From: Eucalyptus grandis
Taxonomy: Eukaryota; Streptophyta; Magnoliopsida; Myrtales; Myrtaceae
DNA length: 64,000 nucleotides
Direction of reading: 5' to 3'
NCBI RefSeq assembly: GCF_016545825.1
Contig: NC_052619.1
Location: 68,086,115-68,150,114 of the forward strand
How positions within the stretch are numbered: position 1 is the stretch's first letter; every line of letters begins with the position of its first letter. This document shows positions 47,893-60,241 of this stretch, in pieces. The position numbers and the translations under genes were made by a program. The notes beneath the pieces are model-generated. The model made no database searches and was not told the origin of the DNA. It worked only from the letters and a program-made list of their open reading frames with translations.

Positions 47893-50371
47893 TCATGTGG
47901 TGGCCAGATTCAGGATCTTCTCAACGAAATTCTGCGCAATCTTTACGCTCTGATCATCTGCACGAGGGATTGAAACAGAAAAGAAAACAAAGCACCGGCT
48001 TGGATATATAGAAAGAGAATTAATTCAGGGGTTCTTTAGAGAACGAGAATTTTGATCCACCACATAGACAGGATTCTATCTAAGGGCAAAAGATGGATTG
48101 AGACAATGAGGAAACGAGACATGAATTATATATAATCAGTAGGGGCACTAACCAAGCCTGGGGACTGTGTGGGCCTTTGGGTGATGAATGACCAGCGGAT
48201 CCACAAACGAATCAATTAGAGCAAGTCCCTCTGTCTTCTGGAAATCCTGCTCACCTACAACAAAATAATGACATCTGTATCAATAATTTTTGGTGCGTTC
48301 TTAAAAGGCTATCATGCAAGGGTGATCAGTTGCAAAACATATTGTTTTCTACCCTAGAACCAAGAATCAGACTAGGCAAGGTCGGTTCCTAGTTTGTGAA
48401 ACTAGAAATCGGCCCACCCGGTCTTGGAACCACCAAATTCATTTTTTTTTTTTAAATTCCCCACAAGTGGGAGTTTCTCAACATCAAAAGAATTAAATAA
48501 TTTACTAATTAGAATTTGCTTCAGAATAAAAAATAAATCAATAAAGAAAAAGAAATCTTGGTTGGTTGGTTGATCTGATCTTGTACACAGAACCGGAAAC
48601 TGAACCAATTATTCTCGATTCCAAATTTTGGATTCGAGAACTACCGAGAACTAGCCGGTTCAGTCCAGTTCTCGAGTTATACTACGACTGATGCACACCC
48701 TCTAGTGGATTCCATTTAGTATTAGTATGTGACAGATCTATAACTGCATCATGTGTAACTGCATTGTGAAGTACTATAACCTAGGTGTTTTTAGCGGCCT
48801 TTGCTTTTAAAGTTTCAATAAAATCTTTATAATTGCTTTCTCACCAAATGCGCTGAGTGCACGACCAATTTCACCAAAATGAAAGTGAAATCGTTGGTTC
48901 ATATGCTGCTTTACAACAATCGACGAAGAGTTGAATTTGAAGAGGGAGAAGATAACTAATGGTCTAAAACTCCTTCAACAACATTTAGTGGTAGGAAAAT
49001 TATTCACAATCTCCCTTCCCATAGCTGAAGCTAGTCTAACGACTAATGTCGCGTTAGGAAAGATATCCCTCCCCTTTTCGGTCGTATCGTCATCGTCGTC
49101 GAGCGCAGCTAGGATAGACTTTCCAAAAGCATAGCGTTTATGTTAACAGAATCGACGAAAGCTGGAGTTTAGGTGGTTACCTATGAAATGAAGAGAAGGG
49201 CACTTAATAGGAGCCGCAAACGCGTTAGCTACGAGCTTAGGTGCGGTGTATTTTGCTCCGCCTGCCTTAGCACCGGAAATTATAATCACAAACTTGATTT
49301 TGGGCACCTTGGTGAGTGCCACTCCCTGCAAATTTCAGCATACGTTAATTGCACGAACTTGACGACATTTTATCGGCTTGTTTTCCAATTTTGCATGTCG
49401 AATATCGACCATCAGTTTCGAATTCAGGGAAAAGTAGAAATATGTCTTACTTCCTCCTGCATTCCTGGCAATGTAGCACACAGAGAAGCCCCCTGGTAAT
49501 CAGTAATCAAGTACCAAAATCGTTTAATCAACGCACAAAATTGAGATGGAAAGTGAAGAAAGTTTCTTTCTATTTGACCAGGATTCACCTGGGAAAAACC
49601 CAGTAAGCCATCAAAAGGGCCGTTCTGCACCATGAAATCTTCTATGTAGGCGATGCACTCTTCATAGTTCTGGTACTCTGTATGATCCTGAAGCAGGACA
49701 CGCCCATCATCAGCTCCAGGAATTTTCCCTTTTTCTCTTTCTTTTCTGTCTTCTCTAATCGTTTTGGTGTAGCTATAGCTTTGCGGTACTTAAGTCATGC
49801 CTAGACCTAATCAATGGGCAGACCGGCCAAATGCCAGGACGAAAAATCATTGCCCTGGCCGTTGTGTGATTGGAATTATCGACATGTTTTAGTGTTGGTT
49901 CATAAGCTCCTCGAGAATGATCGGCTTTTGGATGTTTCTGGCACCTGGTGGAGAAAGGGAAAATCCTAGAACGGCTGGAGATGCTATCGTTGTCGGGTAT
50001 CGCATCCGTGGCTCTGGAAAAGGCCAAATCTTTTGAAAGGCACGTTGGCGCAACATGGCATCGTATATTGTAATGCAGTTATTGGACAACACAGTTAGAC
50101 TAATCCGACCTAAAAAAAAAAAAACCCTCCAAACAAGGCCACGGACCTGATGGACCTGGAACTGGAACCACTCGTAGTAAGGAGGGTCAAAGATGCCCTC
50201 CACGCTCGACTTGCCAGCAGAAGGATACCGCGCGTCAAGGAACACCAGGTCCAGCTTCTCCAGGATGGATTCGGGCCACTTGCGGATCTGCGTCTCGAGG
50301 ATTGCGGCGCTTGTCCGGAACCCATGGAGGCACAAAATCCTGGGCTTTCCAGGGGCACAGATTTTGGCCAT
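47893..50371 (-). CDS. FSH-type serine hydrolase E8, six exons, intact, divergent
   Basis: Exons: 50371-50147, 49687-49589, 49492-49451, 49325-49181, 48254-48153, 47957-47893 (TGA), in total 225 residues. It is the most diverged intact copy: MAKICAPGKPRILCLHGFR start, WFQFQVHQ before the first intron (two residues longer than WFQANQ; an earlier donor after WFQFQ is an alternative), GFSQ|GASLCATLPGMQEE, KIKFVIIISGAKAGGAK, GEQDFQKTEG, and HHPKAHTVPRL, where the Gly before the catalytic His is Ala. FVIII and the FDPPYYEWFQF wording resemble the Arabidopsis protein as I remember it, so E8 may represent an older lineage. A small GGTTCC-type element sits in the exon 5-4 intron. It was duplicated in part to E9. 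Confidence 0.9.
48319..48701. mobile_element. Small GGTTCC-rich element in the E8 exon 5-4 intron
   Basis: Begins AGGGTGATCAGTTG and ends GATGCACACCCT, the same terminal words as the 6.3 kb element (AGGGTGATTAGTT and TGCACACCCC). The ends are rich in ggttcc/gaacc. No convincing target duplication is visible. Confidence 0.65.
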
Positions 50372-50792
50372 GGCTTCGCGCTTTTCTCCGCCATCTTTTG
50401 GAGCGAAATGCAGTTGCATTAAGTAAGAGTGCGTCTCGACTAGAAGCTAGAGTCCTCTAGCCCGTCTAACGGCGGCCAGCCGGCTGGAGTAATCAACCTT
50501 GTTCACGACCCATCCTCATCAGTCTCTCGAGTATACACGCCGACGCTCACCATGTAAGTTTAGATCCTAATGCTACTGACCAACCTGATCAATTAAGAGT
50601 AAACTAGGGGTAGCTCGAAGGCACGAATTGGCTTAGCACGAGGTCCATTTAGGAATGGAGAAGTTACACAAGTGGAGGGCTCTAGCTGGCTGGCAGCCAT
50701 TTCTTAGAGTAATCACTATATATGTTCGAGATACTGTCCGATATGACCCTTCTTGAGTACAAAACACGAGATTTGCTCAAGTGGCCACTCAA

Positions 50793-51847
50793 GGAAAAAG
50801 TACCAAAAAAGTCATAAACCTATTGTATTGGTACCAATTCAGTCCTAAACTTTTCAATTTGACCAATTCAATCCTAAACCTTTTTAAATTGGTACAAATT
50901 CAGTTCATCCAGCCAATTTTGGCCTACCAGCTTGACATGGACATCGGCTAGTAACCGAACGTTGACGTGGCAATTTTTAATATTTTTTTTTTTTTGAATT
51001 TTTTTGAATTTTTTTGAATTTTTTCCTTTTCATTTTTTTTCTTTTCATCCTTCTTCCTCCTTGGACTGTTCCGGCCACTGGGCGAGGGCCTCAAAGCCCT
51101 TGCTTGCCGCTGGCGAGGGTTGCGGCCCTCGCTCGGCCTCTCACAGGGCTGCCGACGAGGCGGCTTCGCCTAGATCTGGGCAAGGCTAGCCTCGCCTTGG
51201 CCTCGCTGGTCGCGGGCGAGGGGCCGGCGAGGCTAGCCTCGCCAAATCTCGGTGAAGCCACCTCCCCCGCGGCCCTAGGCGAGGCTGAGCGAGGGCTGTG
51301 ACCCTCGCCGACGGCTGGCGAGGGCTTTGCGGCCCTCACTCGGCCTTGCCCTGGCCTTGCCGTGGGCAGTGGCTGCCTTCACCCCAGCAAGGCCTAGCGA
51401 GGGCCGTGTTGGCCTTGTCGGTCGCGGGCGAGGCCGCCTTCACCCACGGCAAGGCCAGGGCGAGGCCTCACCGGCCTCTCGCCCGTGGCCAGTGAGGCCA
51501 AGGGCAAAGTCACCTTGTTGGCGGCCCTGGGAGAGGCCGGGTGAGGGCCGCGACCCTCGCCGGCGACAAGCGAGGGCTTTGAGGCCTTCGCCAGCCACCG
51601 CCGGAATAGTCCAGGGGAAGAAGGAAGAAAAGAAAAGGAAAAAGAAAAGAAAAAGAAAAAAATTCAAAAAAATTCAAACAAATATTTTAAAAATTGCCAC
51701 GTCAGCGTTCGGTCACCGGCCGATGTCCACATCAGCACCGGCAGGCCAAAAATTAGCCGGATGGACTGAATTGGTACCGATGTAAAAAGGTTTAGGACTG
51801 AATTAATACAAATGCAATATGTTTATTACTTTTTTAGTACTTTTCCC
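50793..51847. mobile_element. Long-TIR MULE-like element with GC-rich core
   Basis: Ends are inverted over about 190 bases: left ggaaaaagtacc...cctattgtattggtacc...ttcagtcctaaac, right the reverse complement near 51,690-51,847. GCCACTC flanks both sides (50784-50790 and 51848-51854). The core at 51.06-51.62 kb is a GC-rich array of 'ggcgagg' and 'ggccttgcc' words, with long open frames on both strands (up to 152 codons) and no domain. The same TIR family is scattered at 38.0, 52.1, 53.6 and 61.7 kb as single ends. Confidence 0.85.
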
Positions 51848-52019
51848 GCCACTCTTCCCATATAAGAAGGGAGAGGTAGGAGGTTCAATCCATCACCTTC
51901 TCAAGAGAGTTGGCATGGGGATGATTTAACTTTAAGTGTGGGTTTCGACTTTCACATCCTATAAGAAGATAAGAAAAAGTCTAATAGTGAGAGTTGGAAG
52001 AGAAGTAGAATAAGACTGA

Positions 52020-52054
<35 letters not shown>

Positions 52055-52526
52055 AAATCAACTTCTTGCAATTTCGCATATATGCCAATTCAATTATAAA
52101 ACTTCAATTTGCCTAATTTGTCTTAAACCTTTTTGAAGATTTTCCCATAAAATCCTTTTGGCAAATTTGACTAGAAACCAGAGACATTAATGTTGGCCAT
52201 CTTATGTGGCGTGATCGGAGCTAACAGGGACATTTTAAAATTTTAAAAAAAATTTATAAATTTTTTGTTATTTTTTCTTTTATTTTCTTGCCCCTGCCCA
52301 ATAGCAAGCAACCCTAACAACCCTTGTTGACACAATAAAAAAATAAAGTAAAAGAAGAAAGAAAGAGAAAATTAAAATAAATGGGAAAATCACACCTCAC
52401 CATTTTACTAATGTGAGACTTTCTAACACTTTCTCCAAACCAAACCATGAACGCACATCCACTTGCCCGGAATTTGGGGCTCATTAATCTAGAATCGACT
52501 ATGATATCATTTCTTGAGAGCATGCA
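51848..52526. repeat. Poly(A) tract and one-ended MULE TIR relic
   Basis: An uninterrupted run of about 32 A lies at 52,021-52,052, followed by a diverged 'caattcaattataaaacttcaattt...ttggccatcttatgtggcgtg' end of the 50.8 kb family. No gene is seen. Confidence 0.6.
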
Positions 52527-53590
52527 ACAGAAGCAGGACGCACCCATCATCAGCTCTAGGAATTATCCCTTTTTCTCTTTCTTTCTTTTTTGTTTTCTCT
52601 AATCGTTTTGGAGTAGTTATAGCTTTACAGCACTTCAGTCGTGCCTAGACCTGATCAATGGGCAGATTGAACCTGATGCCATGACGAAAAATCATTGCTC
52701 AGGCCGTCATGTGATTGGAAAATATTCAACTTATCGACATCTTTTAATGTTGGTACATAAGCTCATCGAGAATAATCGGCTTTCGGATGTTTGATGGCAC
52801 CTGGTGGAGAAAGGGAGAATCCTAGAATGGCTAGAGTTGCTATCATTGCCGGGTATTGTATCCGTGACTCTGGCAAAGGCCAAATCTTTGGAAAGACATG
52901 TTGGTGCCTAGGAAGTATCAACATTCTCTTGAAGCCTTCATGTCATATAAAATTTCGACATGTGTCACGGACCTGATGAACTTGGAACTGGAACCACTTG
53001 AAGTAGGGATTGTCGAAGTTGCCTTCCACGCTTGACTAGCCAGCGGAAGGATGCGGGGCGTCAAGGAATGCCAGGTCCAGCTTCTCCAGGACGGATTCGA
53101 GCCACTTGCGGATCTGTGTCTCGAGGATTGCGGCACTGTCCGGAACCCGTGGAAGTACAAAATCCTGTGCTTTCCAGGAGCGCGGATCTCGGCCATGGCT
53201 TCGCTCTTTTCTCCGCCATCTCTTGGAGTGAAATGGAGTTTGCATTGAGTAAGTAACAGCGCGTCTCGGCTAGAAGCTGGAGACCTCTAGCCCGTCTTAA
53301 CGGCGGACGGCTGGCCAGAGTTATCGACCTTGTTCACGACCCATCCTTATCAATCTCTCGAGTTTCCACGCCGAGGCCTACTATGTGAGTTTAGATCCTA
53401 ATGCTACTGACCAATCGGATCAATTAAGAGTAAACTAGGGGTAAACCCCAAGGTGGGAATTGGCTGAGCTCGAGGGGTCCATTTAGGAAAGGAGAAGTTG
53501 CACCAGTGGAGGGCCTGTGTTTATTTTTTAGAGTAATCACAATTTTTTTGTTCGAGAAACTGTCCGGTTTGACCCTTCTCACGTACCTAG
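52527..53590 (-). pseudogene. FSH fragment E9: exon 1 plus flanks copied from E8
   Basis: Collinear with 49,690-50,770. Exon 1 (53196-52973, 224 nt instead of 225) starts MAEIRAPGKHRILYFHGFRT, then one base is missing just after, and a TAG occurs in the ASQAW region (cttgactagc). No exons 2-6 follow. Confidence 0.88.
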
Positions 53591-53599
53591 CTAGTTTTT

Positions 53600-54560
53600 G
53601 GTGATTTTGTATTAGATGCCCGATTCAGTTGTAAAACTTTCAATTTGTCAAATCTAATTCTAAACCTTTTGACAATTCACCAATATAGTTTTTTCAGCCA
53701 ATTTTAACCGTAACTACAAACATTGACACCGGCCATCTTACATGACACAGCCGCAGCTAATGTGTACAAGTTTTTAATTTTAAAGAAAAAACAATTTTTT
53801 GTTATTTTTTCTTTTCTTTTCTTGCAAGAACTGCAAAGCCCTCGCTTACTCAACAATCCTCATCAGCCACAATGAAAAAAATAGAAGAAAAAAGAAAAGG
53901 AAAATGACACACATGATTCCTTAATTTTAGCCTAATATGCAATGTGGTTTCTAAATTTTTTATTGGTTTGATTTGGTTCCAAAACTATAACCTAATTTGC
54001 AATATGGCTCATGAGCTTTTAATTTATTCAATGTGATCCCTAGACTTTTAGTACATATTCAATTTAGTTCTTGAATTATGTGAAGATATTCAATATAGTC
54101 CATGAAATATAATTAATGGAAAGACAATATTAAACATTTTTATATAGTTCGTGGATTAAGTTGAACATGTATCAAAAGTTTATGGATTACATTAAACAAA
54201 TTAAAGGTTCAAGCACCACATTATACATTGAGTCAAAATTTATGGACCATTTATGTCATATCCTTAAAAATATTATCCACATGCCACGTAGAATAACCAA
54301 CTTCCGCACCCATGATTGTTGGCTAAAATTAGCTAAAATAATTACATTAGCAAATCATCAAAAAGTTCAGAACTAAATTGATTAAATTGAAAGGTTATTC
54401 GCACGATAAGTTTAAGACTTTTTTAGTAATTATTCGGAGATTTTGCGTAAATTATAGAACTAAATTGGCAAAATTAAAAAGTTCTTGAGTAAATGGATAT
54501 ATGTATAATAAATTTAAAACTTTTTTTTTATGGCGAATAGAGGTTTAGAACTTGATTGGA
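53600..54560. repeat. Nested nonautonomous TIR elements
   Basis: Outer ends of the 50.8 kb type (53.61-53.76 kb and, inverted, 54.36-54.55 kb) enclose a second family (53.9-54.26 kb; 'gcaatatggctcatgagcttttaatttattcaatgtgatcc') related to the 59.2 kb element. No coding sequence is evident. Confidence 0.6.
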
Positions 54561-54889
54561 TGAATTTCCCTTTTGGAATATGGTCTTGATAGGATGTCAT
54601 GTCTAGTATACAAATTTGGAACCTCCATTTCCTTACAATAAGCTCAATAGCTTTGTTTTACGCCGCGACACATGTTAAGCTTTTATATGTCATGGTCTCA
54701 AGAATGTTCGGTAAACAAAATATTGCACTTGCAATAATTCTTATATAAATCCGACATATATTTGCCAAATCTGACTAAATATATGTAGTCACCTATACTC
54801 ATCTCCAAAAGCTTTCGGGATTGGCTCATTCCCCACTTCCTCTGAAACATAACCTTTGTGGAACTGGAAAGCTTCACCCAATATTGTTT

Positions 54890-55240
54890 TTTGTTTACCC
54901 TTAAAAACAAGGCTCGTGGTGACTAGGCAAGGCTTAGAGAGGCTCGGGGGGCCCTCGCCAGAGGCCGGCGAGGCCCAGCGATGGCAACTAGCTAGGGGAA
55001 GAAGAGAGGAAGAGAGAGAGAGAGGAAAAAAAAAGAGAGCTTGATTTTTGCTTTTTTATTCTTGTTTTTGGAATTGTTTCCGAGAACAAGAAGTAACTTT
55101 TTTTTTGTTTATTGTTTATGTTTCAAATCTATTCTCGAGAACAAAAAACTTACTGAATGTGTTTCTGTTCTATTTCTACTCTAAAAAACGAAAGAACATA
55201 AATACATGTTTCTAGAAGCGTTACCAAACGCAGCCTAGCT
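54890..55240. mobile_element. Right part of a Harbinger-like element
   Basis: A short GC-rich core (gccagaggccggcgaggccc, 54.93-54.99 kb), an aacaaaaa-rich zone and an end reading agcgttaccaaacgcagcc, followed by TAG. The left end is not identified. Same layout as the elements at 36.7, 38.8 and 62.2 kb. Confidence 0.6.
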
Positions 55241-56266
55241 TAGCAAAATATCTCATTCACTCGTGCAAAAGGTACTAACCACACGAATGAATTATATATT
55301 GCCGAGAGCTATACTAACCACCAGTTCGATCTGGTTCCCGGATGCATCCATAGAACCGGTCCAACCTCCACGCCTTCCCATTTTCACCCTCCCCGCATCT
55401 ACTTATTCTAGCTCTCCTGACCATGGTAGCTTTATTCTCCTCAAGTACTGTGCCGCGGCAACGGCGGTTGCGACCCTTGCTCCGCTTCCATCCTGGCCAC
55501 CACCACCATTTTCGCCATTGCCTCCGTCGTCTCCCACTCCTCCCTCAAGACCAACAATGAGGAGGACAACGGGGACGATGAGCTGTTCTTAGAATTGGAG
55601 TTTGCCCGTCCCCGAAGATGAGGATGATGAGGAGAAGCTTGAGGAGGGGGAGGAGGAAGAGGGGAGGTAGAAGCGGAATGAGCCCAACAACAAAGAGGAT
55701 GATAGTGATAGTGAATTCGGAGGTGGCGACGACGTACAGAGAGAGTTCAAGTTCGAGGGAGGAAAAGAGAATCAATTCATTATTTTGCCGAGTTAAGACT
55801 AGGACTCGAAGGGAGATGAGTAGATCTAAAGGTGAATCGAAGAGGAAGAGAGAACTCAAGGAGATTTTGAACTGAGAGAGACGAGATGGAGTAGGAAAGT
55901 AGTGAATTGAGATAAGATGATGATTGGAGCCATAAATTTTAGATTTGCTAATTTTAAATTTTTTAAATATTAAAAATTAATGTATTGTTATAATATAACC
56001 AGTTCGGTCCGGGTGGGTGGGTGGATCGGTTTATGGAACCAGGAACCGGACCGGTTCCCTTAAGAACTACCGGTTCCAGACGATCTAGATAGGTCCCAGT
56101 TCTTTTGCACACTTCTAAGAGTAAGAAGTAAATTTTTTTTTTTTTTTTTCTTATTTTTGTTCCAAATCTATTTTCAAAAACAAAAATACTTACCTTAGGA
56201 AAATGTCTCATTCACTCGTACAAAAGGTACTAACCACACGAATAAATTATATATTGCCAAGAGCTA
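55237..56266. repeat. Direct repeat of about 75 bp around a GGTTCC-type element
   Basis: The segment 'atctcattcactcgtgcaaaaggtactaaccacacgaat' occurs at 55.25-55.31 and again at 56.20-56.26 kb. Between them lie ggttcc/ggaacc-rich ends (55.32-55.37 and 56.0-56.10 kb) and a middle (55.38-55.87 kb) with protein-like reading on the plus strand (SASILATTTIFAIASVVSHS, then SLKTNNEEDNGDDELFLELE). It may be a captured gene piece; I cannot name the donor. Confidence 0.5.
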
Positions 56267-56774
56267 TGTTGTCCATGATGCAAGAAGCCAAGATAGGACG
56301 GTACGAGATAGGGACGGATACATAATTTCGGTCGGACATTATTTGGTGGGGGCGATAATGCTAGGCCCCTTTTGAGTCTATGCCAAGCAAATACAGCCAT
56401 ACACCTAACGCGATTTTCCTCTCGATCGTGCAAGTAAAAACTTCATTTGATCTTTGGCCAGACCACCAAGTCATGAATTCACATTAAATAAAAGCGTCAG
56501 GATAATGGATCCAGTACATAGTCGCTGTCACTTGCGATGTCCACTTGGGCCAGCTTTCGCCAGCTCCATTGCCCGTTCCCAAGTAAATAATTAGTCAACT
56601 TTGGGCGAACAAAAGGCGCAAATAATTACTTAATAAAGTACACCTTTCCAGATCGTAAGAGAGACAAGAGCATCCCGGAATAATGCCCAATGACATTCCA
56701 TACTCCTATGGAATGATAAGATTTTTTGGCCATGGAATTATTTGTTAGACTTATCACTCGACCATCATTATCTT

Positions 56775-57310
56775 TTAAAGAATAATACCTTAAAAATCTC
56801 AACTGATAGGTTTATGATAAGTTTATACCAAATTAATTTCTTAGTCATAAAAAATCCAAACTTATACACTTATCATAAATTTATCGAAAATTGATTTTTT
56901 TACCATCGAAAGCTCTAAATTAATACACTTTTGATAAATTTATCATTTACTATCTATTAACTTCTGTTAAATTTAACGTTAAAATTACTAACCCGGATGA
57001 GACATTGCGACAAAATATGTTGACGTAGCAAGTCCACGTGAAAATCCATAGAATAAATATCTAAAAAAATCTCAAATTAGTACATTTGTGATAAATTTAA
57101 CAATATTCCTATAATGAATTTAACCGTACACTTGTGACAAATTTGGAATTTTTCGTGGCATTAACTTTATGAATTTTTATGTGAACTTCTCACGCCATAA
57201 TATGTTATCGTGTATCAAATTTAAAGATAAAATTTGACGAAAATTAATAAAAGATAAATTTGTCATCGATGTATCAGTTTGATGTTTTTAAGAGTATTAT
57301 TAACTCTATC
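56775..57310. mobile_element. AT-rich nonautonomous TIR element
   Basis: Left end aataataccttaaaaatctc...actgatag and right end ctatcagtttgatgtttttaagagtattatt are inverted copies. The inside repeats 'cttatgataaatttatc' phrases. No coding sequence. Confidence 0.6.
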
Positions 57311-59195
57311 TTTAATTTGAACGAAATCGGATCCATGCAACTGCACTGTGGCGATATGACCAATTCAAACCGATGAACCACTATATCATTATAGAAACTG
57401 GGTTAAAATCGAGACTCCTAAACGGATTCCTAAGCTCTCCCAATCATTAAGCACCAGAACACGCGATGAAGATCGATCTTAAGGATTGAAAATAATTTGG
57501 GAGGATGTCTTCTTAGGAAAGAAAGGGGAAGAAAAATAATTAAATAAATGAATTTTATAAATTGTTTGCTCGGACAAGGATGGAGTCGTGCCAACCGGAT
57601 CGCACGCCGCGTCGGATCGCTTGCACGTTAGGCGCTTTCATTGAGGGGCGACGAGCGGGCATGCAATTAAGGGGACCGCATGTTGTCTGTATGTCTTAGG
57701 CCCTTAAATTGACCCCACTCCCGAAAAATTAAAATAAAGAAAGAAAGAAAGAAAGAAATTAATGAATTATTAAATGGTGTTAGTTGTACTCCAATTCCCC
57801 TTCTCCCTTTCCTTTAATTAATTAGTTTCTCTCTCCAATTATATGAGAAAATACCAAAAGGAAATTTTATAATAAAAAAAAAATGGGTGGGCTACAGTTG
57901 GTCCATCCCTGCCCGATCCTTTTGAATATTCACGAAAGAGTAAAAACCCAAAATAAAATAAATATCGTATAATAAAATGCAAGCGAAGGAGTCAAGGCGC
58001 ACGTGAAATTACGGATCTAGGCCCCCCAGCTTCCGAACCGCCCAAAAATGTCACCATCGGAAGCGACACGTGTGACGTGAAAGCTTGACTTCGTCGCTTC
58101 ACATGTGAAAGCACCTTTGCGGGGCTGGAAACCGCGAGATTTTTCATTTTTGAAAAAAAAATCACAAAAACGCCCATAAATTATGTCGATTGTGAGTGTG
58201 ACACAAAAAAATCATAAACATCTACCTATATGACCTGTTACTACCCACCATCAAAATTCCGTCAATGGATACTGCTAAAAATTTACTTATATGAATGCTG
58301 AAAAGCAAATAATATTTAGAATAGCGTGTATATGAAACAACGTTATTTTGGCTGAAATAATTATCTAATAGCATGTTGAATGAAAGTAAATGTATTACAT
58401 AAAAAAAAAGTTTGAACTTTTTCATGTCATCGGAAAAAACTTAGACATATTTTAATGTTTTTTATGTCATGTGTCATGATAAGCAAATGAAAGCCCATCA
58501 CTCTAGCTTAACCGCGCATTTTAGCTTATCATGACCAATGCCCAAATTCACATTGCTCTATAGTCTCGATGGAGATGTCAATTCCACCGAAATCGGCGGA
58601 ATGGATTCGGAACATTTATCTTTTTTGTCTTTTTTTCCTTATAATTTTTAAATTGCAGCTGTTTTTTGTACGTATGCCAGCTCAACATATGTGGGTGCCA
58701 CAGAGCTGAAGAGACAGAGAAACCTCTCCGACCTCGAATGACGCTAGCTCTTTAGGACTTTTCCTTCGGCTGGGGGAGAACGCGTCCAGGCGAGAGGGGG
58801 GTAATTAGGTAATATCGTGTTGACCGCTCCCGAGGTGGTTGAACCGGTTGACCCGGAGGGATGGAAGGAAGGACAGGCCAGCGGCTCCCTAGTCGGGAAG
58901 CTCGCGTTCCGATGGTACGGGAACGTGCGATTCGGCCCCGTGGGGGGAATTCGATGGGGACACGCCGCCGACCGAGAGCCCACCGACCGACGCATGTGCA
59001 ATCGCAATCGCAATCTCAATGTCAAGAACTCCGAAACTTCTCCGTCGGAAAACAGGAAAGGTGGCCAAGCTGGAATCCCTGACCGTCTCATGGCGGTCGG
59101 ACGCCATACACGGTCGTGTGGAAACGTGGCGCGCGAGTGCGATATAATCTCACGCAATGGGGAAGATCCGGGAACGAGCCCAAAGTTCATTATTA
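57311..59195. other. Intergenic, no convincing gene
   Basis: Holds a (gaaa)n run near 57,737-57,757 and otherwise mixed AT-rich DNA. 58.74-59.2 kb is more GC-rich and open on both strands (160 codons minus, 132 plus), but without any recognisable domain or splice pattern. Confidence 0.5.
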
Positions 59196-59668
59196 TAGAA
59201 AAACGGCATAAATAGTTCTTGAACATTCGATTAATGCATAATGTGATTAATGAACTTTTAATTTATTTGATATGATTCATAAACTAAAGATACGTGTTCA
59301 ATTAAATTTTTTTTTTTTTTTTGTTGCTGGAGGAACCGCTTTGGCCGACAGCCGCCACGTAAATTCTCAGGTGTCGCTTAAGTCACCACACAGCGCTTCA
59401 GCCTTCCTGCTTCGCAGAGGCTTCGAACCTCGGCCTCCTCGGTGGAGGACAAATGATCTACCATCCACACTGCAACAGCCGGTAGTATTCAATTTAGACT
59501 TTGATATATATGCAAATATCAAATATTATCACTTTATTTATTGAATATGTATCAAAAGTATAAGAACGAATTGTGTTAAAATTCAAGAATTACGTTAAAC
59601 AAATTAAAAGTTTAAGACAATATTGTACACGAAGTGAAAGTTCATAAATCATTTATTACCATTTGTTT
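59196..59668. mobile_element. Nonautonomous TIR element with a nested SINE
   Basis: The left 80 bases (ggcataaatagttcttgaac...atgaacttttaatttattt) and right 80 bases (aaattaaaagtttaag...gttcataaatcatttatt) are imperfect inverted repeats. The SINE at 59.31 kb splits it. Confidence 0.6.
59307..59487 (-). mobile_element. tRNA-derived SINE
   Basis: On the minus strand it starts at about 59,487 (accggctgttgcagtgtgga), carries an A-box-like region, then a perfect Pol III B box ggttcgaagcc near 59,427-59,437, and ends in a run of about 16 A (poly T on plus, 59,307-59,322). It is flanked by TTCAATT (59297-59303 and 59488-59494). Confidence 0.82.
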
Positions 59669-60234
59669 GAAAGAAATGATTGATATCGTTTTAAGTCACA
59701 AAAAAAAAGTAAATAATAAATAATTAAAAATTATTATGAAGTTAACTCTTTTAAAAATTTATGACTCATGACATATATTTTTATTCTCACGGTAATCGAA
59801 GCATAATAAACATGCTAGTAAAGCGCTTTTATCGGGTTTCTAAACTGAAGTATGCCAAAGTATCCAGGCTTCATTAAAAATGGGATCTGCCAAAGACGCG
59901 TACGCCCCCCTCCACGCATCCGATGAACACAAAAAAAGGAGGGAGAAAAATTCAGAGAAAGCGACGGGACACCTGTAAGAACCGGCCCACGCCAACGTCC
60001 GTCGAAGAAACTTCAAAGAAGGCGAACCAGTCAGAACCAGCTCCCCGCTATAAGTAGCGGGGGGGACAAGACGATCATGTCAAGCCATAACCCTCGCATT
60101 TGTTTATTCAGCCAGGAATCTCACAGCGACTCCCCTTATTATTATTACAAATCGCTCGACTGCTACATTCGCTGTCGTCCAACTTCCGCCGATTCCCCCC
60201 GCCACCACCACCATCTCCGCCACCTCTCTCTTCT

Positions 60235-60241
60235 TATATAA
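60235..60241 (+). promoter_or_regulatory. TATA box of the AGP gene
   Basis: TATATAA, 112 bases before the AGP ATG. A (CT)n tract (about 60,271-60,298) follows in the likely 5' UTR, typical of strongly expressed plant genes. A second candidate, ctataagtag near 60,046, is farther away. Confidence 0.6.

Noticed and set aside
58744..59226. 160-codon minus-strand frame and 132-codon plus-strand frame
   Set aside because: No recognisable domain, no splice context, and both strands are open together; more likely GC-rich intergenic DNA.
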